A stretch of DNA of 64,000 bases. Origin: Streptomyces cellostaticus. GTDB lineage: Bacteria > Actinomycetota > Actinomycetes > Streptomycetales > Streptomycetaceae. Location of the stretch: assembly GCF_023630175.1 (NCBI RefSeq), contig NZ_JALLIN010000039.1, positions 1 through 64,000 of the forward strand. The letters are read 5' to 3'. Every line of letters starts with the position of its first letter. Position 1 is the stretch's first letter. A program made the translations under genes and the position numbers. The notes below the pieces were generated by a model. It searched no databases. It was not told the DNA's origin and saw only the letters and a program-made list of their open reading frames with translations. Positions 16,710-26,114 of this stretch are shown one piece after another.

Positions 16710-17630
16710 TCACGATTCGGTCCCGGTGCCGGACCCCGGCTCCGGGGCGTACGGCAGGATCTGCCGCAGCAGACCCCTGGGGTGACCGCGCCGGCGCCAC
16801 TCGCGCGGATAGCCGATCGACACCTCCTCGAACCGCACCCCGTCGTACCAGGTGGTCCGGGGGATGTGCAGGTGCCCGTAGACGACGGCGGCGGTGGTGA
16901 ACCTGCGGTGCCAGTCGGCCGTCAGCACCGTCCCGCACCACTGGGCGAACTCCGGGTGCCACAGCACGTCGGTGGGCTCGCGCACCAGCGGGAAGTGGTT
17001 GACCAGCACCAGCGGCACCGACGGATCGTGTGCCGCGAGGCGCCGCCTGGTGGCCGCGACCCGGGCCCGGCACCAGTCGTCGCGGCCGCGGTACGGGTCG
17101 GGGTGGAGCAGGTACTCGTCCGTGCACACCACGCCCGCGTCGTGCGCCCGGGCCAGCGACTCCTCCTTGGTCGAGGTGCCCGCGACCCGGAACGTGTAGT
17201 CGTACAGCAGGAACAGCGGAGCGACCGCGACCGGACCGCCGGGGCCCCGCCACAGCGGCCACGGGTCCTCGGGCGTGACGACCCCCAGCCCCCGGCACAT
17301 CTCCACCAGGTACCGGTAGCGTGCTTCCCCGCGCGCCTGCACCGGGTCCTCGCGCGGCGTCCACAGCTCGTGGTTGCCCGGCGCCCACACGACCTTGGCG
17401 AATCGCCCGGCCAGCAGGCGCAGCGCCCACTCGATGTCCCCGGTCAGTTCTCCGACGTCCCCGGCCACGATGAGCCAGTCGTCCTCGTGGGAGGGGCGCA
17501 ACGACTCGGTGATCGGCCGGTTGTCGGCCATCCCGATGTGCAGGTCGCTCACCGCGAGCAGCCGCGGGCCGGCCCCGGGGGGCGGTGCGGCGGCGGCCGG
17601 GGTGGCGGGGTCAGGCGGTGCGTGCGACAT
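16710..17630 (-). CDS. Calcineurin-like metallophosphoesterase
   Basis: A 306-residue protein with all metal-binding blocks: SDLHIG, GDVGE, GNHELW, NHFPL and GHLHIPR. It lies between a LAL regulator and a phosphopantetheinyl transferase, and its start overlaps the regulator's end by 20 bp. From general knowledge, metallophosphoesterases are often found beside phosphopantetheinyl transferases in Streptomyces PKS clusters, with unknown substrate. A role linked to carrier-protein or CoA-derived phosphoesters is possible but unproven. Confidence 0.9.
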   Translation of the reverse strand: MSHAPPDPATPAAAAPPPGAGPRLLAVSDLHIGMADNRPITESLRPSHEDDWLIVAGDVGELTGDIEWALRLLAGRFAKVVWAPGNHELWTPREDPVQARGEARYRYLVEMCRGLGVVTPEDPWPLWRGPGGPVAVAPLFLLYDYTFRVAGTSTKEESLARAHDAGVVCTDEYLLHPDPYRGRDDWCRARVAATRRRLAAHDPSVPLVLVNHFPLVREPTDVLWHPEFAQWCGTVLTADWHRRFTTAAVVYGHLHIPRTTWYDGVRFEEVSIGYPREWRRRGHPRGLLRQILPYAPEPGSGTGTES

Positions 17631-20600
17631 CGATGTCCAAACCGACCGGCAGGTCCTGACGGTGCGTGATGTTGATTTTCCGGTAGACGCGGGTCAGATG
17701 CTGTTCCACGGTGCTGACGGTGATGAAGAGCTTGGCGCCGATCTCCCGGTTGGTGTAACCGTGCGCGGCCAGCGCCGCCACCCGGCGCTCGGCGTCCGTC
17801 AGCGAGGACACCGCAGTGGATCGTGGCCCGCCCGGCCGTGCGGCGCCCGCCGGGGCGACGGAGGGCGGCGGCACGGCCCGCGGGGGCGGTGCGGACGGCA
17901 GGAGGTGGGCGGACCGGGGGGACGGACCCGCCGGCGGCGCCGGGGGCGACTGCGGGGAGGACCCGGACTGGCCCGGCTGGAGGGAACGGTGCAGTTCCCG
18001 GGCGCCGCAGCCCTCGGCGATCCGCCACGCCCTCCGGGTGTGCGGCTTGCCCTGGGCGGGATCGCCGAGCTGCTTGTGCGCCGCCCCGAGGTCGGTCAGG
18101 GCCCGCGCCAGCTCGTACCAGTCGCCGTCCTCCTGGAGCAGCGCGACGGCCTCGCCGAGCAGCGCGGGCCGCTCCCGGGCCGGGCGGGAAGCCGCCAGCA
18201 CCCGCAGGGCGAGGCCCCGCACGCGGCGCCCCGCGTCCCCCGCGAGCTGCTCCCGGGCGAACCGTTCCGCCTGTTCCCGGCTGCCGAGTGCCAGCCACGC
18301 CTCGGCGACCCCGACCCGCCAGGGCACCAGCACCGACCGGTCCATGTTCCAGCGGCGCATCAGCTCGCCGCACGCCGCGAAGTCGGTCAGCGCCGCGTGG
18401 TGGCGCCCGGTGGCGAGCTGATGCCGGCCGCGCGCGTACAGGTAGTGCAGCCCGTAGCGGGTCAGCAGCATCTCGTCGGGCACCGGCCGGTCCAGCAGCT
18501 CGGCCGCCGCCTCGTGGTCGCCCATCGCCGTCCGCGCCTCGATCAGGGCCGACAGCGGCATTCCGATGCCCACGCCCCAGCCGTGCGCCGGAAGTTGTTC
18601 GAGGGCCTGCTCGGCCAGCAGTCTGGCCTCCTCCAGGTGGCCCCTGCGCAAGGACACGTGCGCGCGGATCCCCCGCAGCACCGCCGTCCACCCGGGAGCC
18701 CCGCGGTCCGCCGCCTCGACCAGCAGCCGGTCGGTCCACACCGTCGCCGTGCCCAGCCGGTCGGCGTAGAGCAGCGTCAGCAGGCAGGCGCGCATCTTGA
18801 GGTGCGTCTCCTCCGTCAGGCGCGTACTGGTCAGCAGGTGTTCGGCGAGGTCCGCGAAGTCCTCCGGGGCCGCGCCCGGTTCGCCCCCGCCGCCGCTCAG
18901 CACGCCGTACAGCGCCCTGGCCGCGCTCGGACCGCCCTCCTCCGGCGCGGCCGGCCGGCCGCCGGCACCGGGCACCTGCCCCTGGGCCGGCCCGTCCCCG
19001 AGGTGTTCGAGCAGCGTCGGGTACGTGCTGGCCAGCGCCAGCCGCAGCTCGCGCAGCTCGGTGACGACCGAGGCGTCGGGGGAGGGCGGCAGGACGGCGA
19101 CGACCTGGCGGATCGCGGTGGTCGCGTCGTCCATCCAGCCGTTCCACAGCAGGTCGCGGACCAGCCGCAGGGTGTCCACCGGCGGCAGCATCCCCTCGCG
19201 CACCGCACCGACCAGCGACCGCAACTGCCGTGGCAGCGCCGAGGGTTGCACCCGCCACACGTACTTGGCCAGGGTCGCGCGCAGCAGGGTCCGCTCGGTC
19301 TCGTCCCGGCAGCAGCTCTCGGCCATGCGCAGACAGCGGACCGCGAACCCCATCCGCTGCGCGGCCAGCGCCGCCCGGGCGGCGTCGCTCAGCACCCGGG
19401 GTACCCACTCCTCGTCGCAGACGTGCGTCTCCTGACCCAGGAGCTGGGTCGCCACCAGCAGGGGTGCCGCGCCGTCCTCGTACAGCAGCCTTGCCGCCCG
19501 CCGTCGCAGCCGCGCCGCCGCGTCGTCGGCCAGGCTCTCCACCACGGCGGCCCGCACGCCACCGTGCCGGAACCCGGCCGGGTCCAGCACCCCGGCCTCC
19601 CCGAGGGCGGCCACCACCCGGGCGACCACCGGCTCGTCCACCTCGACCAGCCGGGCCAGCAGGGGCATCGGCCCGGTGCCGCCCAGCAGGGCGATGCCCT
19701 GGGCGACCCTCATCCCGTCGGCACCGGTCCGGTGCACGCAGATCAGCGCGTTCTCCAGGAACCGCTCACCGGCGTGCGGCGGCCCGTCGGCCCGGTCCTC
19801 ACCAGTGCCTCCGTCCGCGGCCGCGGACGCGGCCCGGACGGTGTCCCCGGCCGCCCCCGCCGGGGCGTGCCGCCGGCCGAGCCGGTCGTCGATGAGCCCG
19901 TGCACGAGAAGGGGGTTGCCGCCGGTCGCCGCGTGGAGGGAGGCGGCCAGCGCGGGATCGGCCGCCGGCCGCTCCGTACCGCCGCCGGGCCCGGCCTCCG
20001 GGGCGCGGGCCGCGACCAGCCGGCCGACCCCGTCGACGCTGAGCGGCGCCAGCCGGACGCGCAGGCCGCGCAACTGGTACAGCAGCTCCTCCAGGACCCG
20101 CGGCGCGCGGTCGCCCGCGTCGGGGCCGCGGGTCACCAGCAGGGACACCCCCGCGCCGGCGGAGGGCGCCCGGAGCACCGCGTGGGCGAGGCAGTGCAGC
20201 GACTCGGGGTCGGCGTACTGCACGTCGTCGACGACGATCAGGACGGGGCCCCGTGCGCGGATCTCCGCGAGCTGGGCCCGGAACGCCGCGAGTACCTCGG
20301 CGGGCACCGTGTGCGGCGCCGCCCCCGGTTCCGTACCCAGCACCGGCCCCGCGCCGAGCGCGGGCGACAGCCGATCGGCGGTGGTCTGGCCGTCCCGCAG
20401 CAGTTGCTCCACCACACCGAACGGAATTCCTTGTTCCGCGGGTGAGGTGACGGCGGTGAGGACCCGCGGGCCGTCTTCCGCCGTCAGTTCCAGTGCGCGA
20501 TGGAGGAGCGCCGTCTTCCCTGATGCGACGGGGCCGCTGATGACGGCGATCCGGCCGGTTCCGGGGGCGTTTTCGGACGCTGTGCCGGAAGCGGCACTGG

Positions 20601-20712
20601 ATATGAAGTAGGTCAGTCTTCCGATCTGTTCATCCCGCTCCACCAACACGTCTGTAAAAGCCTCCCCCGGTTGAGATGTGAAATGGCGCACGTCCGGCGC
20701 ATTCCGTGCCAT
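17611..20712 (-). CDS. LAL-family LuxR transcriptional regulator
   Basis: A regulator of about 1033 residues. The N-terminal AAA module has Walker A GPVASGKT (residues 60-67) and Walker B VLIVVDDVQYAD; a long TPR-like helical middle follows; the C-terminal helix-turn-helix is LTDAERRVAALAAHGYTNRE then IGAKLFITVSTVEQHLTRVY. These large ATP-dependent regulators usually activate their own polyketide cluster. The start was set at ATG 20712, the first before the conserved VERDEQIGRL segment; the open frame runs on to 20970. Its 3' end overlaps the metallophosphoesterase. It is the best candidate reader of the TAGGGGT sites in this cluster. Confidence 0.93.
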   Translation of the reverse strand: MARNAPDVRHFTSQPGEAFTDVLVERDEQIGRLTYFISSAASGTASENAPGTGRIAVISGPVASGKTALLHRALELTAEDGPRVLTAVTSPAEQGIPFGVVEQLLRDGQTTADRLSPALGAGPVLGTEPGAAPHTVPAEVLAAFRAQLAEIRARGPVLIVVDDVQYADPESLHCLAHAVLRAPSAGAGVSLLVTRGPDAGDRAPRVLEELLYQLRGLRVRLAPLSVDGVGRLVAARAPEAGPGGGTERPAADPALAASLHAATGGNPLLVHGLIDDRLGRRHAPAGAAGDTVRAASAAADGGTGEDRADGPPHAGERFLENALICVHRTGADGMRVAQGIALLGGTGPMPLLARLVEVDEPVVARVVAALGEAGVLDPAGFRHGGVRAAVVESLADDAAARLRRRAARLLYEDGAAPLLVATQLLGQETHVCDEEWVPRVLSDAARAALAAQRMGFAVRCLRMAESCCRDETERTLLRATLAKYVWRVQPSALPRQLRSLVGAVREGMLPPVDTLRLVRDLLWNGWMDDATTAIRQVVAVLPPSPDASVVTELRELRLALASTYPTLLEHLGDGPAQGQVPGAGGRPAAPEEGGPSAARALYGVLSGGGGEPGAAPEDFADLAEHLLTSTRLTEETHLKMRACLLTLLYADRLGTATVWTDRLLVEAADRGAPGWTAVLRGIRAHVSLRRGHLEEARLLAEQALEQLPAHGWGVGIGMPLSALIEARTAMGDHEAAAELLDRPVPDEMLLTRYGLHYLYARGRHQLATGRHHAALTDFAACGELMRRWNMDRSVLVPWRVGVAEAWLALGSREQAERFAREQLAGDAGRRVRGLALRVLAASRPARERPALLGEAVALLQEDGDWYELARALTDLGAAHKQLGDPAQGKPHTRRAWRIAEGCGARELHRSLQPGQSGSSPQSPPAPPAGPSPRSAHLLPSAPPPRAVPPPSVAPAGAARPGGPRSTAVSSLTDAERRVAALAAHGYTNREIGAKLFITVSTVEQHLTRVYRKINITHRQDLPVGLDIDVARTA

Positions 20713-21063
20713 GGCCACTCTCCACGTACTCGCACGCACAGGAGTGCCGTCAATACCCATGCGGTGCAAAGGAATTCCCACGCCCACTTCAGGTCGGACG
20801 ACACCGGGTCTGCCCCGTTCGGCGGGTCCGTTCGAACTGTACCAACGTCCCGCGCCGTCGATTGTGCGTGCCATTGCGGCCTCATGTCGACCTGTTGTCG
20901 GGTAACTGCGGAGAATGAACAAGGGGTTGCCCTGTGGTATCGGGCACGGCCGGTCGCGTGTCCTAGTCACCGGGAAAGGAGTGAAACCTCAGAGAAACCT
21001 CAAAGAAACCCGCAGTGCGAGCGCGGCGGGCACAGGAGGTTCTTATTCTGGCCTCACTCGCTC

Positions 21064-21091
21064 TAGGGGTGGCCGCGCGCAGATTAGGGGT
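21064..21091. promoter_or_regulatory. TAGGGGT direct repeat between LAL regulator and carboxylase
   Basis: TAGGGGTGGC occurs at 21064 and again at 21085, exactly 21 bp apart (two helical turns), in the 494-bp region between the divergent LAL and carboxylase genes. A weaker AAGGGGT is at 20921. No clear -10 was found at the 22-bp spacing used elsewhere. The rest of this gap shows no gene. Confidence 0.55.
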
Positions 21092-21206
21092 GGCTGATGG
21101 TGGAGAACCCATTGCGCCGCCGGTTTGAATGGCCCGATGTGTGAGCCTTCGGGGCCCATGGGACCGCAGAGCCGCCCGCATCGCCGGGCCGGGGTGGAGA
21201 TGGCGC

Positions 21207-22799
21207 ATGACGACGACCCAGGAGACTGCTGCCGCGTACGGGGGCACGACGACCGTCATCGGGAAAGTGGCCGAACTGCACGCTGTTCGCGCGCAGGCGG
21301 TGAGCGGCCCGGGAGCCCGGGCGACGGAGGCGCAGCACGCCAAGGGCAAGCTGACCGCTCGTGAGCGGATCGAACTCTTGCTGGACGCGGGCTCGTTCCG
21401 GGAGGTCGAGCAGCTGCGGCGGCACCGGGCGACCGGATTCGGTCTGGAGGCGAAGCGGCCGCACACCGATGGTGTGATCACCGGTTGGGGCACGGTCGAG
21501 GGCCGTACGGTCTTCGTCTACGCGCATGACTTCCGGATCTTCGGTGGCGCGCTGGGCGAGGCCCACGCCACGAAGATCCACAAGATCATGGACATGGCCA
21601 TCGCGGCCGGTGCGCCGCTGGTGTCGCTGAACGACGGTGCCGGTGCCCGTATCCAGGAGGGCGTGTCCGCGCTCGCCGGTTACGGCGGCATCTTCCAGCG
21701 CAACACCAAGGCCTCGGGTGTCATCCCGCAGATCAGTGTGATGCTCGGCCCGTGCGCGGGCGGCGCGGCCTACAGTCCGGCGCTGACGGACTTCGTGTTC
21801 ATGGTCCGTGAGACCTCGCAGATGTTCATCACCGGACCCGACGTCGTCAAGGCGGTCACGGGTGAGGAGATCACCCAGAACGGCCTCGGTGGCGCCGATG
21901 TGCACGCCGAGACCTCGGGCGTGGCGCACTTCGCCTACGACGACGAGGAGACCTGCATCGCCGAGGTCCGCTACCTCCTGTCGATGCTGCCCTCCAACAA
22001 CCGCGAGACCCCGCCCGTCGTGGAGTCCGACGATCCCGTCGACCGGCCCGGGGACACGCTGCTCAGCCTCGTGCCGGCGGACGGCAACCGTCCGTACGAC
22101 ATGGCGAAGGTCATCGAGGAACTCGTCGACGACGGCGACTTCCTGGAGGTCCACGAGCGGTGGGCGCGCAACATCATCTGCGCGCTGGGCCGGCTGGACG
22201 GCCAGGTGGTGGGCATCGTGGCCAACCAGCCGCAGACGCTGGCGGGCGTGCTGGACATCGAGGCCTCCGAGAAGGCCGCCCGGTTCGTCCAGATGTGCGA
22301 TGCCTTCAACATCCCGATCGTCACGCTGCTGGACGTCCCCGGCTTCCTCCCGGGCGTCGACCAGGAGCACGGCGGGATCATCCGCCACGGAGCGAAGCTG
22401 CTGTACGCGTACTGCAACGCCACCGTGCCGCGCATCTCGCTGATCCTGCGCAAGGCGTACGGCGGCGCCTACATCGTCATGGACAGCCAGTCCATCGGCG
22501 CCGACCTCACCTACGCCTGGCCGACGAACGAGATCGCCGTGATGGGCGCCGAGGGCGCCGCGAACGTGATCTTCCGCCGGCAGATCGCCGACGCCGAGGA
22601 CCCCGAGGCCATGCGCGCCCGCATGGTCAAGGAGTACAAGGCCGAGCTGATGCACCCCTACTACGCCGCGGAGCGCGGTCTGGTCGACGACGTCATCGAC
22701 CCCTCCGAAACCCGCTCCGTCCTCATCGCCTCCCTGGCGATGCTCCGCTCGAAGCACGCCGACCTGCCGCACCGCAAGCACGGCAACCCCCCGCAGTAA
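21207..22799 (+). CDS. Acyl-CoA carboxylase carboxyltransferase (beta) subunit
   Basis: A 530-residue biotin-dependent carboxyltransferase of the PccB/AccB family, supplying malonyl- or methylmalonyl-CoA. Full-length carboxyltransferase N and C halves are visible: GKLTARERIELLLD, FGGALGEAHATKI, LNDGAGARIQEGV, GPCAGGAAYSPALTDF, then DVPGFLPGVDQEHGGII and KAYGGAYIVMDS. The biotinylated alpha chain is not in the window and must come from elsewhere in the genome. ATG 21207 follows a GGTGGAG site. It reads away from the LAL regulator across the TAGGGGT repeats, so extender supply may be co-regulated with the cluster. Confidence 0.95.
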   Translation: MTTTQETAAAYGGTTTVIGKVAELHAVRAQAVSGPGARATEAQHAKGKLTARERIELLLDAGSFREVEQLRRHRATGFGLEAKRPHTDGVITGWGTVEGRTVFVYAHDFRIFGGALGEAHATKIHKIMDMAIAAGAPLVSLNDGAGARIQEGVSALAGYGGIFQRNTKASGVIPQISVMLGPCAGGAAYSPALTDFVFMVRETSQMFITGPDVVKAVTGEEITQNGLGGADVHAETSGVAHFAYDDEETCIAEVRYLLSMLPSNNRETPPVVESDDPVDRPGDTLLSLVPADGNRPYDMAKVIEELVDDGDFLEVHERWARNIICALGRLDGQVVGIVANQPQTLAGVLDIEASEKAARFVQMCDAFNIPIVTLLDVPGFLPGVDQEHGGIIRHGAKLLYAYCNATVPRISLILRKAYGGAYIVMDSQSIGADLTYAWPTNEIAVMGAEGAANVIFRRQIADAEDPEAMRARMVKEYKAELMHPYYAAERGLVDDVIDPSETRSVLIASLAMLRSKHADLPHRKHGNPPQ

Positions 22800-22937
22800 C
22801 CCACCGGGCCCGCCCCCCCCGGCCCACGCCCCGCGCCCGGACCGTCCGGCGCGGGTCCACGTGCCGGGCGGGCCCCGGACGTCCTCGCTCCGGCCGCGCG
22901 CCGGGCCGCAGCACCATGGAAAGGCACTGATCGCACC

Positions 22938-23927
22938 ATGACCGCCCACCCCAACGGAGTGACCCCGCCGCTGCCGCCGACGGAGACCGACCGGACGCTG
23001 CACTTCGCGGGCCCCGCGACGTTCGGCCGCGTGCCGCGGATCGACCAGGTGGAGAAGACCGACATCGCCGTGGTCGGCGTGCCCTTCGACAGCGGCGTCA
23101 CCTACCGGCCGGGCGCCCGCTTCGGCGGCAACGCCATCCGCGAGGCCTCCCGCACCCTGCGCCCCTACAACCCGGCGCAGAACGTCTACCCGTTCCACTA
23201 CAGCCAGGTGGCGGACGCCGGTGACATCAGCGCCAACCCGTTCGACCTGAACGACGCCGTCGAGACGATCGAAGCCGCCGCGGACGACCTCCTCGCCGGT
23301 GGCGCCCGGCTGATGACCCTGGGCGGCGACCACACCATCGCCCTGCCGATGCTCCGGGCCGTGGCCAAGAAGCACGGCCCCGTCGCCGTGCTGCACTTCG
23401 ACGCCCATCTGGACACCTGGGACGACTACTTCGGGCAGCAGTACACCCACGGCATGCCCTTCCGCCGGGCCGTGGAGGAGGGCATCCTCGACACCTCCGC
23501 CCTCTCCCACGTCGGCACCCGCGGACCGATCTACGGCAAGAAGGACCTCGACGACGACGAGAAGCTGGGCTTCGGCATCGTCACTTCCGCAGACGTGATG
23601 CGGCGCGGGGTGGACGAGGTGGCCCAGCAGCTCCGCGAGCGCGTAGGCAACCGTCCGCTGTACGTGTCCATCGACATCGACGTCCTCGACCCGGCCCACG
23701 CCCCCGGCACCGGCACCCCGGAGGCGGGCGGCCTCACCTCCCGCGAACTGCTGGAGATCCTGCGGGGCCTCGCCGACTGCCACCTGGTCTCCGCAGACAT
23801 CGTGGAGGTCGCCCCGGCTTACGACCACGCCGACATCACCTCCGTGGCCGCGTCCCACGCGGCCTACGAGCTGATCAGCATCATGTCGAGGCAGATCGCC
23901 CCGGTCCGCTGGGGCGCGACCCAGTAA
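22938..23927 (+). CDS. Agmatinase-family ureohydrolase (amidinohydrolase)
   Basis: A 329-residue enzyme of the arginase/agmatinase family. Mn-binding motifs are complete: [20 protein letters not shown] and [19 protein letters not shown]. It hydrolyses a guanidino group to an amine plus urea. In polyketides built from a guanidinobutyryl starter such an enzyme is known to remove the amidino group late, leaving a primary amine. The position beside the carboxylase and the presence of the monooxygenase and ligase support this. A housekeeping agmatinase or guanidinobutyrase is the alternative. Confidence 0.92.
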   Translation: MTAHPNGVTPPLPPTETDRTLHFAGPATFGRVPRIDQVEKTDIAVVGVPFDSGVTYRPGARFGGNAIREASRTLRPYNPAQNVYPFHYSQVADAGDISANPFDLNDAVETIEAAADDLLAGGARLMTLGGDHTIALPMLRAVAKKHGPVAVLHFDAHLDTWDDYFGQQYTHGMPFRRAVEEGILDTSALSHVGTRGPIYGKKDLDDDEKLGFGIVTSADVMRRGVDEVAQQLRERVGNRPLYVSIDIDVLDPAHAPGTGTPEAGGLTSRELLEILRGLADCHLVSADIVEVAPAYDHADITSVAASHAAYELISIMSRQIAPVRWGATQ

Positions 23928-24335
23928 CGGCCCGTCCGGGGCCCGGCGACGGCGCGGCGGTCAGACCGAACAGATCGTCTTCACCGAGCACCGCGACACC
24001 CGTCGCCTGTGCAGGCCGAGATCAGCTCCGCGCCGGGGAGCGCCGGTGCCGTCAAGGCCATGCACGGCGGCGTACGCCGGGCGGAACGCCGGCAGAGCAC
24101 GGAGGAGTTCACCCAGAACCGCGTCCTGAGGGAGGCTGCTGGACACGGAGGAGGACAACCGCGACCGACAGGTGCCACCGAGCTTCCTGGGCCGAGCGCG
24201 GACCCGGAACGCCGTGGGCCTGCCGTGACGCCGACGTGCGGAGGGTGACCCGCGGGTGAAGACTGAAGACCTGGCGCGCCGAGGAGACGGCGCGTCCGCG
24301 CACCGGATCCACGCTCCACACAGAGGTCCTCAGTC
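23928..24335. other. Intergenic stretch, no gene recognised
   Basis: 408 bp between the ureohydrolase and the flavin oxidase. A 65-codon minus-strand frame (24158 to 23961) has no ribosome-binding site or family signature that I recognise. The region may hold the oxidase promoter; no TAGGGGT copy was found in it. Confidence 0.4.
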
Positions 24336-25733
24336 ATGGGCGCTATCGACGAAACGGCCGTCGGCAGTCTGCGCGAGGCACTGCGGGGGCCGGTGATCGC
24401 CCCGCGTGACCCCGGCTACGACGAGGCCCGCAGCATCTACAACGCCATGATCGACCGCCGGCCCGCCGCCTTCGCGCAGTGCGTGGACGTGGCGGACGTG
24501 CAGGCGACGATCTCCTTCGCCCGGGACACCGGCACCGAACTGGCGGTGCGCGGCGGCGGCCACAGCGGGCCGGGGCTGTGCCTGGTCGACGACGGGCTCG
24601 TGCTCGACCTGTCGCCGATGCGCTGGGCCAGGGTGGACCCGGAGACGAAGACGGTCCAGGTGGGCGGCGGCAGCCGACTCGGGGATCTCGACCACGCGAC
24701 CCACGCCTTCGGGCTCGCCGTACCGGCGGGCATCATGTCGACCACCGGCGTCGGCGGTCTCACGCTCGGCGGCGGCCACGGCTATCTCACCCGCAGGTAC
24801 GGCCTGACGATCGACAGCCTGCTGTCGGCGGACGTCGTCCTCGCCGACGGCAGCTGTGTCACCGCCTCCGCGGAGCGCCATCCCGACCTGTTCTGGGCCC
24901 TGCGGGGCGGCGGCGGCAACTTCGGCGTGGTCACCTCGTTCACCTTCCGGCTGCACCCCGCCGCCACGGTCGGGGTCGCGGTGACGGTCTGGCCGGTCGA
25001 CCGCATCGAGGAGGTGCTGCGCTGGTACCGGGAGTTCCTGCCCGCCGCACCGGAAGAGCTCAGCGGGTTCTTCGCCGTGCTGGTCGTGCCGCCCGGCCCG
25101 CCGTTCCCCGAGCCGATCCACGGGCAGAAGATGTGCGGCGTCGTCTGGTGCTACACCGGCACTCTCGCGGACGACCGCCTGGCCGAGGTGCTCGCCGTGG
25201 TCAACGACCCGGCGCCGCCGGCCTTCCACTTCACCACCCCCATGCCCTACCCCGGGCTGCAGACCATGTTCGACACGCTGATCCCCAAGGGGCTGCAGTG
25301 GTACTGGCGCGGTGACTTCTTCGACGCCGTCCCCGACGGCGCCGTGGCCGTGCACCACAAGTACGCCGAGAACATCCCCACCGGCCTGTCGACCATGCAC
25401 CTGTACCCGGTGGACGGCGCGGCCCAGCGCGTCGGCCCCGACGACACGGCCTGGGCCTACCGGGACGCCGTCTGGTCCGGTGTGATCGGCGGCATCGACC
25501 CCGACCCCGCCAACGCCGAACTGGTGCGGCAGTGGTGCGTCGACTACTGGACCGACCTGCACCCGCACTCGATGGGCGGCACCTACGTCAACTTCATCGG
25601 CGAACAGGAGAACCCGGACCGGATCCGGGCCACCTACCGGGGGCACTACGACCGGCTCGCCTCCGTCAAGCGCGCCTACGACCCCGACAACCTGTTCCAC
25701 GCCAACCAGAACATCCCGCCGGCCGCGGACTGA
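24336..25733 (+). CDS. FAD-linked oxidase, berberine-bridge (PCMH/VAO) family
   Basis: A 465-residue oxidase with the FAD-binding PCMH domain (about residues 40-215) and a C-terminal BBE segment ending YDPDNLFHANQNIPP. His76 in VRGGGHSGPG is the usual covalent FAD attachment residue. The second attachment Cys of bicovalent members (normally just before the GVGG block) is absent: the stretch reads GIMSTTGVGGLTLGGG. It is therefore likely monocovalent. A tailoring oxidation of the polyketide or its sugar is possible, but this family is also common outside clusters, so this gene may mark the cluster edge. Confidence 0.88.
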   Translation: MGAIDETAVGSLREALRGPVIAPRDPGYDEARSIYNAMIDRRPAAFAQCVDVADVQATISFARDTGTELAVRGGGHSGPGLCLVDDGLVLDLSPMRWARVDPETKTVQVGGGSRLGDLDHATHAFGLAVPAGIMSTTGVGGLTLGGGHGYLTRRYGLTIDSLLSADVVLADGSCVTASAERHPDLFWALRGGGGNFGVVTSFTFRLHPAATVGVAVTVWPVDRIEEVLRWYREFLPAAPEELSGFFAVLVVPPGPPFPEPIHGQKMCGVVWCYTGTLADDRLAEVLAVVNDPAPPAFHFTTPMPYPGLQTMFDTLIPKGLQWYWRGDFFDAVPDGAVAVHHKYAENIPTGLSTMHLYPVDGAAQRVGPDDTAWAYRDAVWSGVIGGIDPDPANAELVRQWCVDYWTDLHPHSMGGTYVNFIGEQENPDRIRATYRGHYDRLASVKRAYDPDNLFHANQNIPPAAD

Positions 25734-26114
25734 CTCCCGCCCGCCGCGCACCGCGACCGCCCCGCCCGGCCCTCGGGACCGCCTCACCGCCCGCCACCGC
25801 CGCGCGCCCTGCCCTTCGGCGTCGGCCGTCCAGGTCACCGCGCCCGCGCAGCCCGTGGCCGTGAGCACCGGCTCGGTGGAGAGCCCGTGGGGCCGCAGTG
25901 AGCCGTCCGGGCGGTAGGTCTGCCGTACCGCGCCACAGCCCGGTCGGCGTCCCGCCGCGTTGCGGCACACCGCTTCGCCGCCGTCGAGGGCGGTCTCGCA
26001 ATCGCCCGCGGCCACCCACCCCGTACCTGCCTCCCCGCACACCCGGTGATCAACTGAGCGGAACAGCAGGGAGGCCACTGACAACGGCCTCCGGGGCCGG
26101 GGGCGTCGGACGCC
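25734..26114. other. Intergenic stretch with a possible gene fragment
   Basis: 381 bp. On the minus strand, a frame from 26084 to about 25830 reads with protein-like composition and four Cys residues (CETALDGGEAVC, GCGAVRQTYRPDGSLRP, ATGCAGAVTW). It has no stop until deep in the flavin oxidase, so if it is coding it is a fragment or ends by frameshift. No family was recognised. Confidence 0.25.

Noticed and set aside
24330-26084. A 584-codon minus-strand frame through the flavin oxidase
   Set aside because: It is antisense to a clearly supported oxidase; only its first 85 or so codons fall outside that gene and are discussed as a possible fragment.
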